Shown one piece after another: positions 19,241-25,586 of a stretch of DNA of 64,000 nt. Each line of letters starts with the position of its first letter. Positions within the stretch are counted from its first letter, which is position 1. A model generated the notes under the pieces. It had not been told where the DNA came from and did not search any database. It saw only the letters and a program-made list of their open reading frames with translations. The stretch covers positions 1-64,000 of the forward strand of contig CAILLK010000044.1 of the NCBI GenBank assembly GCA_903835005.1, given 5' to 3'. The position numbers were made by a program, and so were the translations under genes. The DNA comes from an uncultured Bacteroidota bacterium. Lineage in GTDB: Bacteria > Bacteroidota > Bacteroidia > Chitinophagales > Chitinophagaceae.

Positions 19241-20389
19241 ATGGCAAACAAAATAGGTTTATTGTTACCGAGGTCGGTGATGTACCCGACGATGAGTTTT
19301 GATATGATGGCGGGGCTGCGGCAGGGGCTGGCAGAACTGGGCATTAAGGATGCCGAAATAAAAACGGAGAATGCAGGCCTGGGGGCTGAGCCGAAGGATA
19401 TATATGCGGCGTGCGAAAAACTGATATTTGATGGTTGCATGGTGGTGGTGGGGTATGTGAACCCTGTGGCGGCTGAGGCACTGGAACCGCTGTTTGCGAG
19501 CGCGGGGGCTATATTTATTGCGCTGGAGGCGGGTTATCATTATCCGATGGGCGGGCTGAGGGCGCTGCCGCATGTGTTTACGGTGAGCCTGGATGGCGTG
19601 CTGTGCTGCCGCATTATGGCCCGCACGGCGGTGGCTGATGGCTGCAAAAGGCTGGCTTATGCGGGATCGTTTTATGAGGCGGGTTACAGGAGTGTGCAGG
19701 GCTACCATAAGGCAGTGGAAGAAGCGGGGGCGGCTATAAGCTATAACCTGATAACGCCGCTGAAGCGGGCAGATTTTTCGCTGGCGCCACTGATGCAGCA
19801 CATAGAGGCGGAGCAACCGGATGGTGTGCTGGCAAGCTTTTGCGGCGATATGCTGCAGGATTTCTGCACGGCGGCTGCGGCAAATACCGCGCTTGCAGAT
19901 ACCGCTGTGTATGGCAGCTCTTTTATGGCCGATGAAATATGGCTGGGGCAATGCACCTACCCTGGCATGGATATAAAGGTGGCTACCACCTGGGGCAGCG
20001 GGCTGGTGAATGAGGCTAATACAAAATTTAAAGAAACAATGGCTGCCGCAAAGCAGCGGGTGAATATATGGAGCCTACTGGCATGGGATGCTGCGCGGCT
20101 GGTGGCAGTGGCCCTGCTATATGAGGCAGATGGGGCTATTGCTACTCTGGAGGCGCTGGCCTATGATGGGCCACGCGGGCATGTGGTGGTGAGCGCGGCT
20201 ACGCACAGGGCCAATGGGCCGGTGTATACGGGCGTGGTGGTTAAGTCGGCTACCGGGAACTGCCAGTTGGAAATTACGGGGGTGTCGCCATTTCTGGCGG
20301 AGCAGCGGGAGGCGCTGGAGGCGGATATTAATAACTTTGACGGGATAGCGACGAGCTGGAAGAATGCTTATGGGTGTCTGGAGTCATAG
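19241..20389 (+). CDS. Periplasmic-binding-protein-like (type 1 fold) protein without signal peptide
   Basis: This 382-residue protein resembles the type-1 periplasmic binding fold of branched-chain amino acid ABC receptors (MANKIGLLLPRSVMYPTMSFDMMAGLRQGL, then GCMVVVGYVNP and KRLAYAGSFYEAGYRSVQGYHKAVEEAG). No signal peptide or lipobox is visible, so a cytoplasmic location is likely if the start at 19241 is correct. No permease or ATPase gene is nearby. Codons end strongly in G and C (GCGGGG-rich), unlike the AT-rich flanks. The formyltransferase starts 400 bases downstream on the same strand. The ligand is unknown; a sensor or metabolite-binding role is only inference. Confidence 0.6.
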   Translation: MANKIGLLLPRSVMYPTMSFDMMAGLRQGLAELGIKDAEIKTENAGLGAEPKDIYAACEKLIFDGCMVVVGYVNPVAAEALEPLFASAGAIFIALEAGYHYPMGGLRALPHVFTVSLDGVLCCRIMARTAVADGCKRLAYAGSFYEAGYRSVQGYHKAVEEAGAAISYNLITPLKRADFSLAPLMQHIEAEQPDGVLASFCGDMLQDFCTAAAANTALADTAVYGSSFMADEIWLGQCTYPGMDIKVATTWGSGLVNEANTKFKETMAAAKQRVNIWSLLAWDAARLVAVALLYEADGAIATLEALAYDGPRGHVVVSAATHRANGPVYTGVVVKSATGNCQLEITGVSPFLAEQREALEADINNFDGIATSWKNAYGCLES

Positions 20390-20788
20390 GGCCCCAAAGG
20401 CTCACCCCCTACCCCTAAAGGGGAGTACGTTGGTGTTAAGATATTGGGCTTCGGTGGTTCTGTCGGGGGTGGAGTGTTTACCACAAAGGGTACGAAGGTT
20501 AGCACAAAGGGCACAATCGGGTTGATGCAATTCTGTTGGGAGTGTTTTAATTTTTCGTTTTGTAGAGGGATTGAATCCGTCTTCGTGTGAACGGGTTTCG
20601 TATTTGCATATCCGGATTTTTATTTCCTGATGTGCGCGATTGAGACGGATTCAATCCGACTCTACGTGTGAACGGGTTTCGTATTTGTATATCCGGATTT
20701 TTATTTCCTGATGGGCGCAATTGAGACGGATTCAATCCGTCTCTACGTGTATCCTGTTTTTTATTTTTTTTTAAAATCGAATTTCCAC
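20390..20788. repeat. Intergenic repeats: CCCCTAAAGGGG element and 81-base tandem palindromic repeat
   Basis: A CCCCTAAAGGGG palindrome lies just after the upstream stop. At about 20565-20755 an 81-base unit is tandemly repeated (GTGTGAACGGGTTTCG at 20585 and 20666). Each unit includes TTTTTATTTCCTGATG and GAGACGGATTC. At 20723-20743 the arms GAGACGGATT and AATCCGTCTC form a perfect 21-base palindrome, ending 45 bases before the formyltransferase ATG. Confidence 0.8.
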
Positions 20789-21871
20789 ATGACCAAACAA
20801 AAAATAAAAGTAGGGTTGCTGTGCAACAACAAGATGGCGGTGCCGGCCCTGATGCGGCTGCTGAGGGAGGGGGTGCTGTGTGGCGTGGCTACGGCAGATA
20901 CGGATGCGGAGGCGATGCACATGGTGCGGGCTTCGTGCGGCGATGTGCCGTATACAGTTATTAGCCGTAAGGGACATAAGGGGCAGTTGCGCGACTGGGT
21001 CTGGGCGGTGCAGCCGGATGTGGTGATGGTGATAACGTTTCCGTACCGGATACCGGGCGATGTGCTGGCGATGCCGCGGCTTGGGTTTCTGAACATCCAC
21101 TTTGGGCTGCTGCCGGAGATGCGGGGGGCGGACCCGATATTTGAGAGTATACGTCAGCGGCTACCGGTGGCGGGGGCTACTGTGCATGTGATGGATGAGG
21201 GGCTGGATACCGGGCCGATAGTGCTGCGGGAGGAATTTCCGCTGTCGCCCGATTTTACCTATGGTATGCTGAGCGGGCAGATGGCTATGCTGGGGGAGAA
21301 GATGTGCGGGGAGGTGATGGGGATGCTTCAAAGTTCGGAGAGCAGTGTAGAGACCTCTCCCCGGCCCTTCCCGATGAAGGATCGGGATGGACTTCCGAAG
21401 GAGAGGGTGTTATTTCCTGATGGGCGAACCTATGAGCATTTGCCTGTAGAGACCTCTCCCCAGCCCTCTCCGAAGGAGAGGGTGTTATTTCCCGCTGCGG
21501 TGCAGGATGAGAATAAGGCGAAGTACTGGCCGAAGGTGGGGGAGGGGGAGATAACCATCAGGTGGGATAAGATGAATGCTGATGAGATCGTTGCGCTGGT
21601 GCGGGCGTGCAACCCGATTGGCAAGGGAGCGCCTACGAGCATTAATGGTTGGAAAATAGGTGTGGTGGATATTTGCCATGTTAACCTGGATGGCGATGCA
21701 AGCGCGATAGCGCCGGGCACCATCATTGCCATTGACCACCAAAACGGCCTGATTGTGTGCTGCCTGGGCGGCAGGGCGGTGAAGCTGGAGGTGGTGTATA
21801 CCAGCGAGGGGTATTTTCCGGGGTATAAAATTGCTTTTTTTGGGGTGGGGCAGTGGGGAGTGTTTAGTTAG
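20789..21871 (+). CDS. Formyltransferase-family protein with in-frame repeat insertion
   Basis: This 360-residue relative of methionyl-tRNA formyltransferase and sugar N-formyltransferases uses a 10-formyl-tetrahydrofolate type domain. The N-terminal domain (about 1-180) has the catalytic set Asn102 and His104 in LNIHFGLLPEMRG and Asp140 in MDEGLDTGPI. A C-terminal domain resembling Formyl_trans_C follows from about 240 (KYWPKVGEGEITIRWDKMNADE). Between them, residues about 187-236 are translated from two copies of a dispersed repeat (VETSPRPFP ... and VETSPQPSPKERVLFP), so repeat DNA sits in frame at the domain junction. The start at 20789 gives the compact MTKQKIKVGLLCNN Rossmann start; the frame is open to 20711 but only through repeat DNA. 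The true substrate is unknown. It is not clearly the housekeeping fmt gene, so no symbol is given. Confidence 0.8.
   Translation: MTKQKIKVGLLCNNKMAVPALMRLLREGVLCGVATADTDAEAMHMVRASCGDVPYTVISRKGHKGQLRDWVWAVQPDVVMVITFPYRIPGDVLAMPRLGFLNIHFGLLPEMRGADPIFESIRQRLPVAGATVHVMDEGLDTGPIVLREEFPLSPDFTYGMLSGQMAMLGEKMCGEVMGMLQSSESSVETSPRPFPMKDRDGLPKERVLFPDGRTYEHLPVETSPQPSPKERVLFPAAVQDENKAKYWPKVGEGEITIRWDKMNADEIVALVRACNPIGKGAPTSINGWKIGVVDICHVNLDGDASAIAPGTIIAIDHQNGLIVCCLGGRAVKLEVVYTSEGYFPGYKIAFFGVGQWGVFS
21347..21500 (+). repeat. Two in-frame copies of a dispersed palindromic repeat inside a gene
   Basis: GTAGAGACCTCTCCCC starts at 21347 and again at 21446; each copy runs to GAAGGAGAGGGTGTTATTTCC. The palindromic core CCCTCTCC ... 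GGAGAGGG is intact in copy 2. In copy 1 its loop is extended by a second palindrome, TCCCGAT ... ATCGGGA. Both copies are read in frame by the formyltransferase gene. Confidence 0.85.
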
Positions 21872-22335
21872 TAGGCAGTAGGCAGTTTACAATTGGCAGT
21901 TTACAGTTCGCGCTTTAGAGTTTTTTAGTCGCTGTTAGCCGGGTGTGCAGGCTCCCCTCCTGTTTTTGCGCCACCGCTAAAGCTAAGGCGGCACGCGGTA
22001 GGAGGGGACAGGATATTTGAGGCCTTTTGTTTCAAATATCCAGGGGTGGTAGGGTCGCGGCTGTACAGGATGTTACACCTGTATTTCCGGTAAAGTATTT
22101 CCTGAGCAGCCGCGAGTTAACCACCCCTGGTTTGGGGCTTAACGCCCAAACCTGTCCCCTCCTAAAAACAGGAGGGGAGTCTGCGAACCGGGAGAGTTTT
22201 TCCTGGTTATTATTTCCAGAGCAGCCGCGAGTTAACCACCCCTGGTCACACTCGACATTCGCCTCGTATAACCGGTCCCCTCCTAAAAACAGGAGGGGAG
22301 TCCGTTGCGAACCGGGAGAGTTTATCCTGCTGTGT
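21872..22335. repeat. Cluster of palindromic mosaic repeats (left of the DUF559 gene)
   Basis: No gene is seen. At about 21949-22055 a unit lies in reverse orientation (CTCCCCTCC ... GGAGGGGAC, then ATATTTGAGGC/TTTCAAATAT, then CCAGGGGTGGT). At about 22111-22190 and 22229-22320 two units lie in forward orientation. Their outer blocks are the same, but the inner self-complementary inserts differ (TTTGGGGC ... GCCCAAA in one, CACTCGACATTCGCCTCG in the other). The blocks GAGCAGCCGCGAGTTAACC and GCGAACCGGGAGAGTT link units. Confidence 0.8.
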
Positions 22336-22836
22336 TTAATATAATATTTCAGGGTTTTTAAAATGCCTTTCTATTTCTGCAAGCACGAGATCAGGGGTTT
22401 GGAAGATGAGTTTGTTTTCCAATCTTAGAATTGTGTTGCCGAGGGCCATCAGGTTTTTGTCGCGGTCGGCATCAAGAATTGCCATATCGGTGTTAAAGTG
22501 GCCCTGGCCATCGAGTTCGATTATCAGTTTTTCGGAGGGGCAATAAAAATCTACTATGTAATTTTGTATGCTATGTTGCCTGCGGAACTTTCGGCCTTTC
22601 AGTGCACCGTTTTTGAGTAGTGTCCAGAGTTTTGCTTCGGCGGGGGTAAGGTTGCTACGGAGATCTTTTCTGCGGTCTTTAAGGTAGGTTACGTTTTTGA
22701 TCTGGTTTTGGCGCACGGGCTTATTTTTTTGAAAAATATAAAATGTTTTTTGTTTTTCAAATCGCTGATAGCAGGATGTGGAGGTTCCCCTACTGTTTTT
22801 AGGAGGGGACCGGATATTTGAGGCCTTTTGCCTCAA
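22336..22836 (-). CDS. DUF559 endonuclease-like protein embedded in repeats
   Basis: This protein carries a DUF559 domain, related to the very-short-patch-repair / PD-(D/E)XK nuclease group. Visible motifs are LRSNLTPAEAKLWTLLKNGALKGRKFRRQHSI, then IVDFYCPSEKLIIELDGQGH with the acidic E-x-D pair, and the LRLEN-type strand. The full open frame is 166 residues from the ATG at 22836, but its first 26 or so codons are translated repeat DNA (MRQKASNIRSPPKN). The conserved domain starts near residue 48. An in-frame GTG at 22716 would give a compact 126-residue protein of the usual DUF559 length and may be the real start. Repeat units lie on both sides in opposite orientations. The role is unknown; association with repeat spread is speculation. 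Confidence 0.75.
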   Translation of the reverse strand: MRQKASNIRSPPKNSRGTSTSCYQRFEKQKTFYIFQKNKPVRQNQIKNVTYLKDRRKDLRSNLTPAEAKLWTLLKNGALKGRKFRRQHSIQNYIVDFYCPSEKLIIELDGQGHFNTDMAILDADRDKNLMALGNTILRLENKLIFQTPDLVLAEIERHFKNPEILY

Positions 22837-23260
22837 ATATCCAGGGGTGGTAGGGTCGCGGCTGTGCGGGATGTTACACCTGTATTTCCGGTTTATTATT
22901 TCCTGAGCAGCCGCGAGTTAACCACCCCTGGTTACACTCGGCATTCGCCTCGTATAACCGGTCCCCTCCTTCCCGAAAAATCGGGATCCGGAAAAAACAG
23001 GGGGGAGTCTGTTGTGAACCAGGTGAGTGTGTCCGGATGGGCGCGAGTTAACCACCCCTGGTTTCATGAGGCAAAATGCCTCATAAAACCGGTCCCCTCC
23101 TTCCCGAAAAATCGGGATCCGGAAAAAACAGGAGGGGAGTTTGCGAACCGGGAGAGTTTTTCCGGATGGGCGCGAGTTAACCACCCCTGGTTTCATGAGG
23201 CAAAAGGCCTCATAAAACCGGTCCCCTCCTAAAAACAGGAGGGGAGTTTGCGCTACCGGC
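22785..23260. repeat. Cluster of palindromic mosaic repeats (right of the DUF559 gene)
   Basis: Four units are seen. One is reversed at about 22785-22855, with inner palindrome ATATTTGAGGC ... GCCTCAAATAT. Three are forward, at about 22914-23030, 23045-23155 and 23175-23255. In the first two forward units the CCTCC/GGAGG hairpin loop is filled by a second palindrome, TTCCCGA ... TCGGGAT; in the third the short loop TAAAAACA remains. The open frames across this cluster on both strands are repeat translations, not genes. From 23260 to 23522 nothing else is evident beyond a short CCCCG/CGGGG hairpin at 23467-23484. Confidence 0.8.
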
Positions 23261-23522
23261 TAGTTAGTCTTTTTAATTTTATCCGGATGGATGGCCAGCA
23301 CAATTTTTTTTTGTTTACCTATGATTTTGTGTGGCGGGCTATTGTGGATGGAAATCTCTCTTTTCATTAACAATTAAATAATATGGAAAAAAAACCTGTG
23401 CCGAATCATTGTAATTGCGGATTATTTTTCTACATTTAACCCACTAAAAAAATATTGTTAAAAAAACCCCGCCGAAGACGGGGGAATTTATATTTAAAAA
23501 ACACTCATAAAAACCAAATAAA

Positions 23523-24365
23523 ATGATACAGAAACATCTACTCACAATCGCTATTGCCGCTACAATACTGATGGGCGCACAGGGCGCCATGGCCCAGACC
23601 CCGGGTACAGCCATTAACACTACAGGTACGGCTGCGGCTGCCAGCGCTATACTGGATGTGAACAGTTCCACTCAGGGTATGCTGGTGCCAAGGACTACAC
23701 CTGGATCTATTAGCGGCACACCGGCTACCGGGCTTATGATTTATAATACTTCGACCAACCAGTTTAACTACTTTAACGGCACTGCATGGACAGCGATAGG
23801 CGATGGCGCCGGAACCGGAGCTGCAGGTGGTAACCTAGGGGGCAATTACCCTAACCCAACCATTGCCAGCTTACCGGCAATAAGCGGGGCAAACCTTACC
23901 AACCTGAATGGCAGCAACATTTCTTCCGGTACTATACCAGTGGCCCGACTGGGATCAGGTTCCGGGTCTTCAACTACCTACCTTAATGGTGCCGGTGCAT
24001 TTACCGGTGTAAGCCCTTCCAGCGCAGTTCTTGGTAATGTGCGGACTTTTGCCAGCGGTACCACACCTGCAAATGCAGTTTTATCAACCGATGGCCTGGA
24101 TGTAGGCACCTCAAGCGCAGGTACTGTATATTTTACATTACCTGGGGCAAGTACGGTCCCTGCAGGGAGAGTGGTATGGCTGGCAATTATGACCACAGGT
24201 CCAACATGTAACATTTATGTCAACCTTGCGGTAACCTCCGACCATATTTACAATGTAACAAATGCAACTAATATAACCGGTTCAAGCACTATGGATATCA
24301 ATACCTGTACTTGTCCATTGGTAAGTGACGGTGTAGGTGGCTGGTATGATGTGAGTACTAACTAA
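23523..24365 (+). CDS. Exported fibre-like protein (280 aa)
   Basis: The signal peptide is MIQKHLLTIAIAATILMGAQGAMA, then QTPGTA. Residues about 36-90 (AILDVNSSTQGMLVPRTTPG ... TGLMIYNTSTNQFNYFNGTAW) form the N-terminal block that opens many Bacteroidota tail-fibre-like proteins. It is followed by a GGNLGGNYPNPTI module like those at 5 kb, then LNGSNISSGTIPVARLG and STTYLNGAGAFTGV. The C-terminal 100 residues (VYFTLPGASTVPAGRVVWL ... VSDGVGGWYDV) look like a small beta-rich tip domain. No T9SS domain is present. A surface or fibre role is inferred. The gene stands alone between repeat regions. Confidence 0.7.
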   Translation: MIQKHLLTIAIAATILMGAQGAMAQTPGTAINTTGTAAAASAILDVNSSTQGMLVPRTTPGSISGTPATGLMIYNTSTNQFNYFNGTAWTAIGDGAGTGAAGGNLGGNYPNPTIASLPAISGANLTNLNGSNISSGTIPVARLGSGSGSSTTYLNGAGAFTGVSPSSAVLGNVRTFASGTTPANAVLSTDGLDVGTSSAGTVYFTLPGASTVPAGRVVWLAIMTTGPTCNIYVNLAVTSDHIYNVTNATNITGSSTMDINTCTCPLVSDGVGGWYDVSTN

Positions 24366-24707
24366 ATTACATATATAAATTCAGTTTCCGCCATTGTTAG
24401 TGTTTTTTACCAACAATATCGTGAAGGGAATGGATGGTTTTCAGAATTGGGATTTTTGGGATTGGATATCTGAATCAGGATTTACAGGATTAAAGGATTT
24501 TCAGGATTGTGGGTAAGGTTGTCTGAACTGGGATTTTTGGGATTAAAGGATTATGGGATTGGATGTCTGAATCAGGATTTTTGGGATTAAAGGATTATGG
24601 GATTGTGAGGGTGATAAATTAAAAAAAGCAAACGATGAGGGTAAGGACGGATTTTAGCCATGTGGTAGAGTGTTTATAAACTGCCTATTGAGTTCAAGGA
24701 GGAATTA
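24366..24707. repeat. Intergenic stretch with degenerate GGATTAAAGGATT repeats
   Basis: No gene is seen. Between about 24430 and 24605 there are three or four degenerate direct repeats of TCTGAATCAGGATTT plus GGGATTAAAGGATTATGGG. This type of sequence recurs between genes in many Bacteroidota. The last 40 bases lead into a small open frame with a good ribosome-binding site. Confidence 0.7.
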
Positions 24708-24854
24708 ATGAACCTGCTGGAACATAATATATCTGAAATAAGAAGGGATGAAATGCTGAAGAGTTATAATGAGGCAAAAGCGGAGCAAAAGGAAGGGAAG
24801 TTGAAATTTTCGGACAATGTGGATGAATTGATGGGCATGGGTTCGTTTGTATAA
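24708..24854 (+). CDS. Small protein upstream of the toxin-antitoxin pair (48 aa)
   Basis: The 48-residue frame opens MNLLEHNISEIRRDEMLKSY and ends with KLKFSDNVDELMGMGSFV, preceded by a strong ribosome-binding site (AAGGAGG) 6 bases upstream of ATG. It is acidic/basic and helical in character. The frame reads on upstream for about 13 codons (KLPIEFKEEL) to a stop, which recalls the start of ribbon-helix-helix antitoxins, so it could be the remains of a longer antitoxin. It ends 14 bases before the next gene and may be part of the same transcript. Function is unknown. Confidence 0.45.
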   Translation: MNLLEHNISEIRRDEMLKSYNEAKAEQKEGKLKFSDNVDELMGMGSFV

Positions 24855-24868
24855 AAAAAGAAATTTGT

Positions 24869-25069
24869 ATGATTTATATTGCAATAGACAATAGTAGTAT
24901 TACGGCAAAGAAGATGGTACAATTGATAGAGGAAATGCCTTTTGCTACAGTGTACAGAGAGTTTAACAAGACTACTAAAAAGGCTTTTAAGGAAATTGAA
25001 GAGGGTAAAGTAATTAAAGCAGATAGTGTGAAGGGATTGCTGGCTAAATTAAAACAGAAGGATGCTTAA
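24869..25069 (+). CDS. Putative antitoxin partner of the YafQ-like toxin (66 aa)
   Basis: This 66-residue protein opens MIYIAIDNSSITAKKMVQLIEEMPFATVYREFN and continues with a charged helical stretch ending LLAKLKQKDA. Its last eight bases overlap the start of the YafQ-like toxin, the usual antitoxin-toxin arrangement. It has no clear DinJ/RelB ribbon-helix-helix start. Similar small proteins precede YafQ/RelE toxins in Bacteroidota, but assignment here rests on position. It is expected to bind and silence the toxin. Confidence 0.65.
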   Translation: MIYIAIDNSSITAKKMVQLIEEMPFATVYREFNKTTKKAFKEIEEGKVIKADSVKGLLAKLKQKDA

Positions 25070-25337
25070 TGTAATATCCTCCGGTCAATTTGGTAAAGAT
25101 TACCGGAAGTGTATGAAAAAGCATTTAGAAATTGGGTTATTAGATAAAGTAATTACAGACATTTCAGAGAAAAAAGTGTTGCCAGCTAAGTTTAAAGTGC
25201 ATAAACTATCTGGGGAATACAAAAACTGCTGGGAATGTCATTTGTTGCCGGATTGGTTATTAATCTGGCAAATAAATGAAGATAGAGAAGAATTGTACCT
25301 GATAAGAACAGGATCGCATTCTGATTTATTTAAGTGA
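25062..25337 (+). CDS. YafQ-family mRNA interferase toxin
   Basis: This 91-residue type II toxin belongs to the RelE/ParE superfamily, YafQ branch, which cleaves mRNA on the ribosome. The pattern of residues known to matter in E. coli YafQ is conserved: His47 (VHKLSGEYK), His60 and Asp64 (CHLLPDWLLIW), His86 and Phe90 (RTGSHSDLF). Length matches the family (about 90). It overlaps the preceding small gene, its likely antitoxin, by eight bases. Expression is presumably autoregulated by the complex, but no operator was identified. Confidence 0.85.
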   Translation: MLNVISSGQFGKDYRKCMKKHLEIGLLDKVITDISEKKVLPAKFKVHKLSGEYKNCWECHLLPDWLLIWQINEDREELYLIRTGSHSDLFK

Positions 25338-25586
25338 GATTTGGAGCGTCGGTTAATAGGTTGATAAGTTGATATGTCAAGTGAATAGAAGAGGTATATA
25401 TTAAATATAATTTTTAAAGAGATTGAAAATAAGATTTGTCAACTTTTGAAAAGTTGTCGGATCTGCCAGAGGATAAAATATTGAGTACGGATTAAAGAAA
25501 AGATTACTAATAAGATTTGTCAACTTTCGAAAAGTTGCCAAATCTGCCAGATGATAAAATATTCAGTACGGACTAAAGAAAAGATT
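25338..25586. repeat. 81-base tandem repeat with palindrome, leader of the giant gene
   Basis: AAGATTTGTCAACTTT occurs at 25431 and 25512 (81-base offset) and the match continues through GATAAAATATT and AGAAAAGATTA. Each copy contains a palindrome, at 25432-25464 and 25513-25545. The second pairs AGATTTGTCAACTTT with AAAGTTGCCAAATCT, with one mismatch. The second hairpin ends 41 bases before the giant gene's ATG, so it may lie in its transcript leader. Confidence 0.8.

Noticed and set aside
20547-20735. 62-codon frame on the - strand
   Set aside because: It contains the same phrase twice (NKNPDIQIRNPFTRR), matching the 81-base tandem repeat; it has no independent coding support.
22027-22344. 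Open frame of 105 codons on the + strand
   Set aside because: It is translated repeat DNA (VNHPWF-like phrases recur in other frames and units) with no protein-like features.
22828-23232. Open frames on both strands across the repeat cluster
   Set aside because: They repeat the same words (RVNHPWFHEAK, KPGVVNSRPSG) because the DNA repeats, so they are not genes.
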